DNA of 64,000 nt from Acanthacorydalis orientalis (Eukaryota; Arthropoda; Insecta; Megaloptera; Corydalidae), in NCBI GenBank assembly GCA_034766995.1, contig CM068316.1, forward strand, positions 20,070,590-20,134,589. The letters are read 5' to 3'. The position numbers and the translations under genes are program-made. Within the stretch, counting starts at the first letter, position 1; each line of letters begins with the position of its first letter. Positions 12,321 through 25,213 of this stretch are shown piece by piece. The notes under the pieces are model-generated. The model saw only the letters and a program-made list of their open reading frames with translations. It did no database searches and had not been told where the DNA came from.

Positions 12321-12844
12321 TTAGGCTGTTAGAAAAATAATTTCAGTTTATGATCTTAAAATTTACATACATTCTTATCAGATAGAATTTTAAGTGATCC
12401 AGAACTGTTGGACAACTAATGTTAACTTTTCTGCAAACTTCCGAATTGTTGTGCGTGGTCCTGATTCAACTGATGCCTTCAATTGGTCGCTATGAACTGA
12501 AGAAGGCCAGCGACCTTCAAGGTTCTCGTACCCAGAACGAAATTTTTAGAATCACCAATGCACCGTTGGTTTCTTAACAATACCAACACCAAAAGTATTA
12601 TTTAGCTTACCACCCGTTTTGAACTCATAAAAAAATTTCTCTTTTATGCTATTTTTCTATATTTAATTCAATAAACCAATTTCAAGTGAAATTAATAATA
12701 AAAACAAAGTGGATGTTACGAATACAGACCGATAATACACATTATAATGCTATTAATATAACACGATAAAATGACACTTTTATTGAAAAAAAATAAGGTT
12801 AGAATCCAGAAAACAAAAATCGTAATTATTTTCCTACCACTTAA
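12321..12844 (-). mobile_element. Mariner family B, copy 5 (internally deleted)
   Basis: A 524-bp minus-strand copy with TA on each side (12319-12320, 12845-12846). The ends are ttaggctgttagaaaaataat and, at the right, ttattttcctaccacttaa. Only the DNA-binding half of the transposase remains, with stops. The deletion joins the helix-turn-helix region to the 3' UTR at a point different from copy 3. Confidence 0.85.
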
Positions 12845-13569
12845 TATTAATTCATCTCAATTGATTCACCTAATAATTGATCTGTTGTACTTTGTACAAC
12901 CAGAGCATAAAAGACTCACATTTTGATAATTTATTCGTATAATAATTATTTTTTAAATAAAAGATCTACGAAAATTATAAATGTCAAATTTTCTTTCATA
13001 TTTGATGATAATAAATTAATAGTTATATAAAGAATATGAGTATAAAAATAATCTTGTATTTGTATGTGTGGTGGATAATATTCGTAAAATATGTTATTTG
13101 CCGGAAGTAACAAAAATATTATTTTTTTTTTGAATTAAATCGAAAATAATTGAAAATAAATTATCTTTCTGTGTGTAATAAATAATTCCATAGTAAAATT
13201 TCCATAAAACAATTTTTTTTATGTAGACTACTTCCTTGCAACTCCGCTCACCCCACTACACTCAGTAAGTAGCACATTAATCATTTCCGATGTTTCACGA
13301 ATGGTCATATTCGTCTATTCCAATGAAACAGTATTCGGGCACGACCAGTTGTATGTTCGTCTCTCCAGATGTACCTCTGAGCAAGATATCAAGTTCAGTG
13401 TACAGAAGAACACAAATTAGTTACTAATATCATGTACACAAGTTTTAGAATAAGTTTATAATAATTTACAATAAGTTTTCATTTCAGTTTCGCTATTTTC
13501 ACGGTTTCGTTTAAAATCAAAAAATAAATTTCATTACACAATATCTTTATTTCATTTTTCATTTCTTAT
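12845..13569. other. AT-rich DNA with one GC-richer patch
   Basis: The patch at 13225-13400 (ttgcaactccgctcacccca through gatgtacctctgagcaagat) stands out in composition. No frame or repeat explains it. Confidence 0.4.
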
Positions 13570-13668
13570 TTAAGAATTATTAACACTTAACGTGAGGGAT
13601 GGAATGGAGATGGATGGAGCTCCCCGGTGGTCGACGGGCATAACAATAGGGGGTAACCCCATCTGGTT
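13570..13668 (+). repeat. GC-rich dispersed repeat Y, copy 2
   Basis: Begins attattaacacttaacgtga and ends in a small hairpin, gggggtaacccc, before atctggttatt. It lies about 254 bases upstream of copy 3 in the same orientation. Confidence 0.68.
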
Positions 13669-13824
13669 ATTAAAATCATCAAACTCTATAAAACAGTTAT
13701 AATTTAAAGTAATCCCAATCAAAACACTGTGTATCAAGATTTAACTCTTACAAAACATTAATTAATTTGCCCCTCTTCCTGCATATTTGTACTCCGATAT
13801 ATATATATATATATGTCATTTAAA

Positions 13825-13918
13825 ATTTATTAACACTTAACGTGAGCGAGCAAAACGAGAGAGGGCGGAGCCCTCCGAGACACAGCGAGCGTAGCAAGTA
13901 GGGGAAGAATCCCCTTGT
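13825..13918 (+). repeat. GC-rich dispersed repeat Y, copy 3
   Basis: Begins tattaacacttaacgtgagc, continues gggcggagccctccgagaca and cagcgagcgtagcaagtagg, and ends in the hairpin ggggaagaatcccc followed by ttgttatt. Confidence 0.7.
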
Positions 13919-14974
13919 TATTTAAAAATGACAAAACTGAAAAGAAATGCATAGAAACAAACTTTTCTTAGGTTAATTTATGAATCCATTATAATAAAAA
14001 TATTAAATTTATTACAGTATTATAAAATTGTTGATCCTTAAAAATATTTCTGTACTAAGAAATCGTACTTAATTGATATAAAATTATGTTAAAATTAGTT
14101 TGGCAAAAACTAGGAAATAAATTTTTCAAATCAGATCTAAAGAATTATTCTAAAAAATTAAGTTAAACATTTTTCTAATACTGTTTCACTAATTACTGCT
14201 TCGTTCTAATTGTATTACTATCAATATTTATAAATCAATATAAGGCTATTAAATAATTGTACCTTTAGTTGTTATATATAGTATTTCCTCTATTAAATAA
14301 CAAATAAAAAAAAACAGCATAAAAACATTAAAATGTTTAACTATTTGATTTTTTAATAGGAAAAATATTTATTTTGAAAGTGACTTTAACGAAAATACCA
14401 AAAATTATACCCTAAATTAATTCAATGTTATGATTCATTGAACAAATGGCGCAGAAAACTATATATTATCTCATAAAATATATTTGTATTTTTACAATTC
14501 CAAAAATATTCTAAGTGATTTGAATAAAAACAATAAACTTCTATTCACATTAATTAAAGAAAAAGCAAGTTTATATCAGAAAGTATTTGTATAAGAGGTA
14601 GCATTTGTAATGATTTTATTTTTAGTCCTTTTAACCCTTCCATACAAATTAAATATATGAATAATATATGAGAAAAGCCTTTCTCATATATCAAAATTTA
14701 ATATTTATTAGTATTTTTCTATTTTTAGTCTCATAGCAATTCTTCTTCTTTTATATTGTATCTATTTATAAATAAATTGATAGTATTATACATTAAATAA
14801 AAAAAGAATCAATAAATTTCTTTTGTGAGAAAGTCTGTTATCTAAGAGATCGATTTGAAACGAAAGTATAATATATTTGAATATTAATTATTTTAAGAAA
14901 TTATAACTTAAATAAAAATTTATATTTATAGATTGTTTTATTTAAATATGTTGTTTAATATTTATTACGAATAT

Positions 14975-15011
<37 letters not shown>

Positions 15012-15120
15012 CGTTATAAAAGTGTTTCATTATTTGCTATTTATGTAGAAAACCCTGTTAAAAATTATATGAAAATAAGTAACGAAAAAAGCATCGTCGA
15101 AGAAAAAGACAATTTCCTAA
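13919..15120. other. AT-rich DNA with a perfect hairpin
   Basis: The only structure seen is a 12-bp perfect inverted repeat with a four-base loop at 14664-14691 (atatatgagaaa-agcc-tttctcatatat), plus a TA run at 14983-15010. Confidence 0.5.
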
Positions 15121-15124
15121 TTTC

Positions 15125-15415
15125 TCGTGGGCATGTCAGAAAACATTGATTTTCTTTAAGCTGGCGCACAGTGGGGTGTTGTGCGCTTTGGACGCTTTTC
15201 TCTCTTTTTGCCTTACGCGTGAAAGCTCAGACGACGGCATGGGCTTTGCTGGACGTCTTCGGGGAGCGGCGGGAGCAATAACGAAGGATATCTCCTCTGT
15301 ACCCTTACCCCGTAAAGGATTTCCGTATCTCGGACGCTTTCCATTTTCCTTCTCCTCTTCAGGTTATTTTATTGTCCCGTCGAAGAGTAAAGGTAGAGAG
15401 CTCTTGTAACTACAC
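15125..15415 (+). other. GC-rich island, unknown
   Basis: About 290 bases of GC-rich complex sequence, with an 87-codon frame at 15146-15409 that has no recognised domain. It contains a strong splice-acceptor-like site (ttccttctcctcttcag, ending at 15362) and a donor-like aaggtagag near 15395. It may be part of an exon or a conserved element. Confidence 0.3.
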
Positions 15416-15492
15416 AACTGTTATATATACGGTGGTCCCGAAAAATTATAATCACGTAATCTAATGATTAAAAACTAGTTTTATACTTTTAT

Positions 15493-15523
<31 letters not shown>

Positions 15524-16305
15524 CACATTTTTATTTGTGTAATTTAATGAAGAATATTATACCAATGAAACTAATAATATTTGAAATAAATAAATGGCTC
15601 TTCTTGAACATTTATTGGTATTATTAGAATCCTATAAAAAACAAATCCAGAATACATGTGTATTATAATTTTTTACAATAGTATAAATACAACACTTGTG
15701 TTATATATCAATTGTGTATTCTAAAATTTAAAAGATTTATAAGTATTTTCAAATATTATGTACACATTATTTTAACTGAATTATGTGATTTTTTAAAAAA
15801 GAATTCCTTTTATTTACAGAAGAGATAATTTATGTATTTTTTGAATCCTGAAGAAAAAAAAAACAAGAAAAATCCAAAGAAATGTTATAGAAATCGTTCA
15901 GAAAAGCTACATAAATGTTCACGTAATAGTACTTTAAAATTTAATGTGAAATTACGTATCTCAAAGAAAAGTTACAAAAGTTAGAAAATCTAAAGTAAAT
16001 CACAATCCTATTTTAAACCAAAAATGAGAAAAAGTTCTATCTGAAACAACAAAATTTCAACTGATAGGTTGTTCATTCAAACCAAAAAGAACAGTTCTTC
16101 AATGTGTATAAATTCTATAAAACAAGAAAGATAAGTACCAACATAAATATAAGAAGTGTATATGAAAAACATCATACAAATAAAAGAAAGAAATGTATTT
16201 TTAACTGTTCAGTTTGTTTATGATTGAGACCAAAATTTCAATTTCTTATAAATGTATTTATATTGTTTCATAAGAATTTTGTAATTAAATGAGAACGTGC
16301 AAACA
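15416..16305. other. AT-rich DNA, no gene seen
   Basis: A TA run at 15497-15524. The rest is low-complexity AT-rich sequence without a supported feature. Confidence 0.5.
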
Positions 16306-16873
16306 TTAGATTGCTAAAAATATAATTGCGGATTATGATCTTCAAATTCATATACATTTTTTAATTTAAGTGGTTTTAAATGATCCAGAACTATTGGATG
16401 ACTAACGCTTAACTTTTGTGTAAGTTCTTTTATTGTTGTGCGTGATCCTGATTCAACTAACACTTTCAGTTGGTCTTTACGAACTTAAGAATAATGCCCG
16501 CAACCTTCTTCATCTGGAAGGTTCTCGTCTCCAGCACAATTTTTTTGAACCACCATTGCACCGTACGTTCCTTAACATTACCCACACCAAAAGCATCTTT
16601 TAGTTTATGAACAATTTCTGCTGCTTTACAACCTGTTTTGAACTCATACAAAATTTGCTCTTTTTTGCTTCTTTCCCATCGTTAATTCAAAAGCCCAATT
16701 TGAAGTAAAATTAATAATAATAATAATACCTAAGTCGATATTACCAAAATACAAACAGAAAAATGCCATTTAAAATGAGATTAACATCAATTCGATAAAA
16801 TGACAATTTCATTGAAAAAAATTATAAATAAAATTCAGAAAACAATAACCGCAATTCTTTTCCTACCAATCTA
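16306..16873 (-). mobile_element. Mariner family B, copy 6 (internally deleted)
   Basis: Minus-strand copy. It encodes a recognisable start (YEFKTGCKAAEIVHKLKDAFGVGNVKERTVQWWF, read in parts from 16651 down), then a stop-interrupted second half. The deletion joins cacttaaa to the 3' UTR. Both ends are slightly degenerate (ttagattgct and accaatcta) and the flanking TA is not preserved at both sides. Confidence 0.83.
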
Positions 16874-18569
16874 TTAAAACAATAACCAATAAAATCTTAT
16901 TTAGAAATATGTACTCTGTTTCTAATATTTCGTAACTTGTTAACTATTAATTATTACTATCGCATTCAATGTTTTTATAATTTTTATAAAAAAAATATAT
17001 TTAAAAATTTTTTTTTCAAAACAAAGCATTTTTAAAATGGGTTTCTTAAACAATGATTAATTTCAGTAATACACCACTTTCATAGTGAATAGTTTTATAA
17101 ATAGTTAAGTTAAAATTCAAATGGTTAGTTACCGTAAGAAAATATGTATAATTCGAGCTTAATGTGTTTCAGTTTCAAAAATGATATCATTTCGTATAAA
17201 AAGTAATGATGTTAAATAATTGATAAGCTGAATGCTTCTACAAAAATATTGTTTAAATATGTGGATTTAAAAACAATATTATTTACGTTAGATTATTTTT
17301 TATAAAATAATTTTAAAACCTATATATACACATATTATATATATATATATATATATATATACACTTTATATATATATATATAAAGAGAGAAAGGGAATGG
17401 AAAGAGATATGTGACGTAAACGAATTCGAATTAGATGTGTTATAATTTTTTTATCTACTAGTGGATGGCACTTATAAAATTTCTTTGTAACTTTTTAAAC
17501 GTTTTTATTGGTGTTAACGAATGAATTGTCACCTTAGGTATTTATGTTATAAATTATATTAGTAATAAAAACTTGTAATTTTTTTTAAAACGCTAGAGTT
17601 CCGAACAGTTATTTATTCTTAAATTCTAACATGAATGTTAAAAAAGAGCAATTAAATCTATCATGATAAATGATACGACAGTGAATGATAATGAAATTAT
17701 ATGTCTCATTCTTTATAACTACACTAAATGAAAGAGTTTTAATAATAAGTAATAATAACTAAAAGATCTTTAAATTATAAATCAAGAAATATTAATATTA
17801 ACGTTCACCTACTTGATTTGGTTTCATTACGTTTTAAAATTTATATTTTAGCACTAATTGTAAACCTTAAATCTTAACATAACGATAAATAATTAGTAAA
17901 AATAATCGAAAATTTTGTCCAAGGATTTATTTTCTCTTTGTTTCGGGTTTTAAATATTTTAATTATTTATTAATAATTTTACATATTAATATTGTGATCA
18001 GTTACTATATTTAACAAAAATAATAAAACCATAATATCTCATGAATTAAGTATTAATTATTTATTAATTATTAAGAATTAATTAAATTGTACATTGGTTA
18101 TAAATTACTAATATTTTATTAATTTTATACTACCTGTGATTGTTATTTAAAGAACTGTTATTATTGTGTAAAATCTACTACATAAAATTGTAGAACAAAA
18201 ATAACTGCAAAGAAGTATTATTGTACTTTTATTTACAATTATGCGTGTCTTTATTTCTCAAAAACACCACCTTTTCAGGCGATATTGAATGAAGATTATA
18301 TATATATAATTAGAATTATCCACAAAAAATTCGATGACGTCGACTTATTTGTTTATGACGTCGAGGTTTCTATGAAACCCAAATAAGTTTATCTCATATA
18401 TAAAGTAACACGTTGTAATCTGTCTGCAGTAATGATTATTAAACATACTAACATATATATATATAACAACACCTAGCAATATATTTGCAAAAGATTATAT
18501 AGATATAAATAACTTGTAAAAAATATGTTTATTATTTCTATCGATTACATGACATGTTTATAATTGACA
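16874..18569. other. AT-rich DNA with a CRE-like pair and stem
   Basis: Mostly featureless. At 18332-18388 two tgacgtcga words lie 22 bases apart, and acttatttg (18343) pairs with caaataagt (18380), with ggtttc-tat-gaaacc between them. A TA run sits at 17335-17383. Confidence 0.4.
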
Positions 18570-18637
18570 AGTAGGCGAACGAAGCAAGCCTGGGGGTTGG
18601 TGAGCAAAACAAATAGGGGGCTAAACCCCCTAATATG
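18570..18637 (+). repeat. GC-rich dispersed repeat Y, copy 4 (short)
   Basis: Contains gcgaacgaagcaagcctggg and ends with a five-base-pair hairpin gggggctaaaccccc before taatatg. The upstream part is shorter than in the other copies. A (TA)n array follows. Confidence 0.6.
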
Positions 18638-18640
18638 TAT

Positions 18641-18645
18641 ATTTG

Positions 18646-18676
<31 letters not shown>

Positions 18677-19160
18677 GTTTATATCCGCTATCATAAATAT
18701 CAGCAGAACTACAATCGATATTAGGTGCTCAATTTTCAATATTTGTCAATTTTGAAATTCCCATTCGTTTTAAAAAAAGGTTTCTATTATTTATTAGCAC
18801 AATTAAAAATCGTATGAAATAATTATTAATTATTTTTTTAAATAACTAATTAAAAATTATATTCGCTTATATATACATAAAAATTTATTAAAAAAATAAT
18901 AATATAGAACTCAATTTACAGAAAAGTATTTATGAATTTAATCTTTCTTGTCTTAAGTTTGATAGATAAATATCAAATTTAATATATGTATTTTTTTTAT
19001 TTGAACGAACATTTGATAATATTGGAAAGAAGACTTAAAATTCAAATCGGAAAAAATATAATTTTGTAATATCTTAAATAAAAACATGTTTTTAATTCAA
19101 AATAACGTTTTATGTAACAATTTTTATTAGAATTTAATGAGAAAAGTTTGAACTATAAAA
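18641..19160. other. AT-rich DNA, no gene seen
   Basis: Begins with a TA run (18645-18677). Nothing else recognisable. Confidence 0.5.
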
Positions 19161-19164
19161 ACTA

Positions 19165-19620
19165 TTGTATACCAAAAATAGATCTGAACAAAGCGAGAAA
19201 TCCGCGGTATTTTTGTATATCACACCCTGTACACATAGTTCGCATTCTTGTTCCCGGCCACGAGAAGTGAGCGCACGCCAGAAGAAGACGTATGACTCCG
19301 GAGTTTTCACCATCTCTTTTCCACGTCGAAGACAGTGGCGAACGGATGATTTTCTGCGCTCATTTTGCTCGTTTTATTCCCGTGCAGCCCGCGCACCCTC
19401 GTTTCTCTGACAGCGACGCCGCCGCCAGGCACCCGCCTCCTGAACACTCAGTCCACGCGCAACCTCTACCCACGGCACGCCGACTACAGGGGACGGCGGG
19501 AACGACGTCGCGGAACAAACTTTGTCAACGTATGACACCATCAGATCTCCCAATCTCCCGGCATCCCGACCACCCAGCATGAGCGGAAAGGGCGGTAGCT
19601 CAACGTACGCTACGGTTACA
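19165..19620. other. GC/CpG-rich island, unknown
   Basis: About 450 bases with many CpG dinucleotides (gacgccgccgccaggcaccc, ggcgggaacgacgtcgcgg), the strongest host-like GC-rich island here apart from the LINE. Overlapping frames of 68-96 codons exist on both strands, none with a recognised domain. A promoter or first exon is possible. Confidence 0.35.
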
Positions 19621-19719
19621 TATGATTTTTTGAAGACGTTTTCATTTGTATTATATTATTTCGTACGAAATATATACTTTCTTTTTATAAATGTTTGCTT
19701 GTTTTCTATACTTAATTGA

Positions 19720-19720
<1 letters not shown>

Positions 19721-19780
<60 letters not shown>
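19721..19780. repeat. (TA)n microsatellite
   Basis: Sixty bases of pure TA after the GC-rich island at 19.2-19.6 kb. Confidence 0.95.
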
Positions 19781-19783
<3 letters not shown>

Positions 19784-20660
19784 AATATGAAGAGATATAT
19801 ATTCGAAATATGTAAAGATACAAACAATAAATGAAAATAATCTTTATGAAAGAATTATATTTGTTAAGGAGTTGATTTCATATTAAATGTAATCATATTT
19901 TTCTAATATATATTTTAATCATTTTTTCCATTAATTAATAGAAATACTAAATGTATTCAATATTATAAAATGACTGTCCATATTTCATTCTTGTAATATT
20001 TATATTTTTTATGAAAAAGTGTTCTTTTTATATTATTTTCGTTATTCTATTTTAATTATTTTATTACATTCTCAGTTATTTATATTTTTTCATCTACCAT
20101 GAGACAAGTCTCCGTGTATAATATTATTGTAGAATTAAAACTTATAATTAGAATTAGATAAAGTTCAATTGTTCCACTCTTAATTTAGGTATCAATGTCC
20201 TTCGTTATACAAATAAATGAGTATAAAATGAGATTTTTATGAATGTCTATATAATATAGAGAACTATTATTAGAATTCGATATTTCAAGACTTCATGACA
20301 ATATAAATATGGTTTGAACTTAGATAAAATCACTTTCTCAATCTACTTTATCTTAGAAGAAAATATAAAATCATTTGATTAGTGCAAAGACATGAGCGTA
20401 ATATTAAATTTATCTAGAGATATGCATATGATGAATTCTAAGTTAACCACATAATTATTAAATTTTGTAACGTCAATGATTAAGCAGTGAAATATAAAAG
20501 TAAGAGAAAAACTTATAGATAATTGAGAGTAATGGATCATATTGGAATATTATAGTAGTGTGTGGGACTCAAATAGAATTTATAATTACTGGATTAAAGT
20601 TATATAATTTATAGATTGAATTTATAGAATATTAAAAAGATCCTCATTTTGTTATAAATA
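19781..20660. other. AT-rich DNA, no gene seen
   Basis: No frame, repeat or structured element could be supported in this stretch. Confidence 0.5.
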
Positions 20661-21116
20661 TCAGAATGGCAGAAAAATAATTTCGGTTTGTTACCTTCAA
20701 ATTCATATAGATTTTTCTATTTTTTATTTTCATTACTGTTTTAATTAATCCAGAACTCTTGGATGACTAACGTTTATCAGCTCTCGTTATCAGCATGAAA
20801 ATTTTGGAACCACCGTACGTTTCTTAACAGTACCAACACCAAAAGCATCGTTAATTTACGAGCAGTTTCTATTTTTTTACTACCTTTTTTAAAATCTTAC
20901 AAAATAATTGCACTTATTTGCTTCTTTTCCATCTTTAATTCAATAATCCAATTGGAAGCAAAATTATAATAAAACCAATGTCGTTATTACCAAAATATAG
21001 ACCGAAAAATGAACTTCAAAACGATATTGATACGAACATATTGAAATTACACTTTCAGTGAAAAAATTAAAGGAATTTAGAAAACAAAAACCACAATTAT
21101 TTTCCTACCAACCTAA
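20661..21116 (-). mobile_element. Mariner family B, copy 7 (short, decayed)
   Basis: Minus-strand copy with a well kept right end (ttttcctaccaacctaa, TA at 21117-21118) and a worn left end (tcagaatggcagaaaaataa). The 5' UTR and the first helix-turn-helix are visible. Much of the second helix-turn-helix is deleted. Confidence 0.78.
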
Positions 21117-21672
21117 TATAATAAGTTCAATAATAATATTATAAAAATGCAGAAAAACTTGAATTTTAGTAAAGTGCTTGTAAAAATATCTACATAAATA
21201 TTATCATGTATGAGAGAAAATTTACTAAACAATATTTGCTTCTAATTACATCAATAATAACAAATGAAAATTCATTTATAATATATAGTTACATAATCAT
21301 ACCGAAATTATAATATATATATTTACAAAATATATAGGACAGAAGTTTATTTCTGTTTCAGATTGAAAAAAATAACCTATTAATAATTCATATTTATTTT
21401 TCAAAGTACTGATTTGAAAAACAAAGAAAAGCATCCAATTTATTGTTATATAATATGATACTCATATATTTCCCTGATCAGTTCAAACAATGGTCTATAG
21501 AATTATATTAGCTAGATGAAGTATCATTCAAAAATTTTCTATTGACGAACATATGAAAATAAGTGTCTTTTAATCTTTTAAAACAGTCAATTTGGTCACT
21601 TTCAAACAACAAAGATTTTAGTATGAAATAAAGAAGCTATTCACAGAAATTATAACTATTTTGTCACTACTC
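21117..21672. other. AT-rich DNA between two mariner copies
   Basis: No recognisable feature. Confidence 0.5.
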
Positions 21673-22230
21673 TCAGGTTGGGTGAAAATAATTGTGGTTT
21701 ATGACTTTCAAATTCATAACATTTTTTAATTTAAGTGTTTTTATATGGTCCAGAACTGTTGGATGACATATCTAAATTTTGTGCAAGTTATCGAATTGTT
21801 GTAGGTGGTTCTGATTCAATTGACACCTTCAGTGGGTCGTTATAAATTGAAGAAAAACGCCCGCAATCTTCTTCATCTTTAAAGTTCTCGTCCCTTTCAA
21901 GAAATTTTTGGAACCACAATTAGATCATACTTTCCTTAATAGTACCCATACCAAAAGCATAGTTTAGTTGACGAACAGTTTATGCTTCATTATCACCCGT
22001 TTTGAACTCATACACAAATTACTTTATTTGTTTCTTTTCCATCTTTAATTTATTAGCTCAATTTGAAAATAAATTAATAATAAAACCAAAGTCGATGTTT
22101 CCAAAATACAGATCGAAAAATGTACTTTAAAATGATATTAACATGAACACGATGAAATGACACTTTCATTGAAAAAATTGAGATTAGAATTCAGTAAACA
22201 AAAACCGCAATTATTTTCCTACCAATCTAA
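21673..22230 (-). mobile_element. Mariner family B, copy 8 (internally deleted)
   Basis: A 558-bp minus-strand copy, left end tcaggttgggtgaaaataat, right end tcctaccaatctaa followed by TA. The DNA-binding half is present but broken by several stops. The catalytic domain is absent. Size and deletion point match copy 6. Confidence 0.85.
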
Positions 22231-23094
22231 TAGAAAAAAAACAGTAATAAAAATGATATAATAATTTGGTAATTTCAATATTGTCTTATATTCAAATTCT
22301 TCTCAGAAATGCCTTAAGGGCCGTACTTGACGACTAAGTTGATGAAAGTCAAATAATTATCGACACAATTAAAATTCACTTTTATAATTGAATCATTATC
22401 TGAAATACCAGAAACATTTATTTATCAATATAATCAATAAGTGTACTCTGTTTAGTTTTATACAAATCATCCAAAACCGTCATACGAGCTCAAAGTTTGA
22501 AAGAGGGGTGACAGAGTGAGTTTTGCACATGCGCATTGTGTGTGAGCACGTATAACTTCACTTAGATACTTCAATCTAGCAGGAATGTACGATATAGGTG
22601 AGAGCAGAAATAAATTCTAATATATATTTTAGTAAGAGTAAGTATGGAGACCACTTAGGACAAAGCTGTATAAAAGCACAATGTTAGTTTAAACCAACGT
22701 GGTGTTATTGAATTTATTACAATTAAAAACGTATCACACAATGATTACCTATAATCATTTATCGACGACTAAAAATTTTAAGAGGTTCATTGAGTGAAAA
22801 TATTTAATGTGAATCGCTGAATAAAAATGTTTAAAACATTTTTTGCAGAGGTCGATTTAGAAGACAATTCAGATAGATATGTCATAGCAAATTATCAAAT
22901 TTATCTGTGGATTTTTGTGCAGATTTTTTAATCAAAAAATAATGCTGAATAACTCGGAATACTACTGGTATGAAACAAATTGTTTTTTTAAGAAAATATT
23001 TGATTACATCATACAAAATTTAGACTACAAAATATTTATGCTCATTAGGTGTTGCAAATATCGGCTTCATAAATTAAAATCGGCCAGTTCGAAA
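22231..23094. other. DNA upstream of a mariner fragment
   Basis: A more complex stretch at 22480-22620 includes gttttgcacatgcgcattg, close to an NRF-1-type word. It could be the decayed 5' part of the element whose third catalytic block lies at 23118. Nothing firmer can be said. Confidence 0.3.
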
Positions 23095-23300
23095 TTTGTG
23101 AGAAACTATGTAACCCAGATCTGGCATCATGTGACTTTCATTTATTCTTAGTGCCAAAACATGTTAAAGAAAAATATCTTTATTTAATGATCACGTGAAA
23201 ACTACTATGAAGGTTTGAATAAAAGAAAAAACACAAAATGCCTAAGCTGATGAACTGGAAAAACTTCTTATACGGTGATAGAAATGTATAAAGGTGACGA
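23095..23300 (+). pseudogene. Mariner transposase fragment around the third catalytic Asp
   Basis: From 23118 the plus strand reads PDLASCDFHLFLVPKHVKEK, matching the SPD-x3-PxDFxLFPxLK block of mariner transposases. Further on, degraded codons resemble the WxKCIxxxGDYI terminus. The upstream sequence (22440-23095) may be the rest of the element but is too decayed to align by eye. Confidence 0.5.
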
Positions 23301-23737
23301 TTATATTAATAACTTAATACACCATTTGAACTATTATACTTGAAGATTTCTTTACTTTGTTTCATACTGAAATTTCAATTTATGATAGAATTTCAAAGTT
23401 TTATAAAGACTTTTCAGTTGATTTCCATATCTAAAACTGAATGCAATCTAGATAAAAGTCTCTCAAACCTATAAAAATAAATAATGAGAAATGTTCATCC
23501 ATTTTACGACTTAGAACTAGATTTTAAACTTTTAAATAATTCTAAAATTATACACAGACTTCGATTACTTTATTTATTGGTATTCGTAAACGATTAAAAT
23601 ATCTCCATAAAAATCGTCTAAAAATATAATGTATGTTTCTATACATTTCAAAGATTTGAGCATAAAAACCCAATACATTTGTTCGTAAACTTAACTGAAT
23701 GCTGAATGTTTTAAACAACAGCGAAAAAGGAAAAATA

Positions 23738-24315
23738 TTAGGTTGCTAGAAAAATAATTGCAGTTTATGACCTTCAAATACATAGAGGTTTTTAAATGTA
23801 AGTAGTTTAAAGTGATGCAGAACTGTTGGATGACTAACGCCTAACTTTTGTGAAACCTCTCGAACTGTTGTGCTGAGTTCTTATTCAACTAACGTCTTCA
23901 GTTGGTCGTTGGGAATTGACGAAGGACAACCACGATCTTCTTCACTCCAATTCTTTCGTCCCCAGCACAAAATTTTTGATACCACCATTGCAACGTACCT
24001 TTTTTAACAGTACCCACACCAAAAGTACCGTTTAATTTACGAACAGTTTCTATGGTTTACTAGCAGTTTTGAACTCATACAAAAAAATTGCACTTATTTG
24101 CTTCTTTTCCATCTTTAATTCAATAGTTCAATTTGAAGCAAAATTAATAATAAAACCAAAATCGATATTACCAAAATATAGAATATGCAAATGATATTAG
24201 AAAAATGCACTTTAAAATGATATTAATATGAACAAAATGAAATGACACTTTCATTAAAAAAATTAAAGGTCGAGTTAAGAAAACAAGAACCTCAATTATT
24301 TTCCATCCAAATTAC
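23738..24315 (-). mobile_element. Mariner family B, copy 9 (internally deleted)
   Basis: Minus-strand copy beginning ttaggttgctagaaaaataattg after TA 23736-23737. Its right end is worn (ttttccatccaaattac). It holds the helix-turn-helix half in broken frames, and the 5' UTR carries a small insertion near 24183-24210 that repeats part of its own sequence (gcaaatgatattag). Confidence 0.82.
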
Positions 24316-24988
24316 TATTTAACTATCATAATCAACTGAAAATAATTTAATTAATTTCTTTTAGAATACTTTCATGAAAGTATAAAAATGTAAACTAATG
24401 AATCGTAAACTTACTGCCGATGCATTAGTTATTTCTTTAGCATCCACACACACACACACTTATATATATATATATATATATATACACATACATGCAAACA
24501 TACATTTATATATACATACATAAGGACCAAGATAAAGAAGAAAAAATTCTAATTAATGCAGATAATAATTTATTATTACTGATAACTTTAAAAGCACTTG
24601 ATTTTGAAATGATAAAATCGATTGTTATATTTTCACAACTTACAATGCATATTTCAATTCAGTTTTAATTCAGACGTACTGCCAGTAGTGTAATTTAAAT
24701 GAAAGGTAATTACTTATCGATTATATTAGTCATTTTAATTAGTAATTAATATTTTTTTAATTTTTTTTTCAATCTTCAGAAATCAATATTAAATTTTTAA
24801 AAATATAATCTATTAATTCGTGAATATAAATCTGAACATTTATTTTTTTACATATGTTTTAGTTTAAATAATATATGAAAAGAAAATTAATCTGCAAGTA
24901 AAGCTTATATTTACTTTTGTATGTTATGTTATTTTTTATAATAGTAATTCACATTATTTAATAAAAAAAAACAGTTCAGCATTTGTAG

Positions 24989-25041
<53 letters not shown>

Positions 25042-25213
25042 TGTGTATGTAGTATAAAAAAACATTTACAATATTTTTTTGTATAGAGACAATTTCTAGA
25101 AATATTTTGATTTGTCTGTATTTTTTTATATTTAGAACAAAATTGTTTATAATTTTTATAATATGCATACATTACATAAATAATGTGTGTTTGTATATAT
25201 ATATATATATATA
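24316..25213. other. AT-rich DNA with microsatellites
   Basis: Compound CA/TA run at 24446-24485, TA run at 24996-25037 and a short one at 25194-25211 next to mariner copy 10. Confidence 0.6.
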
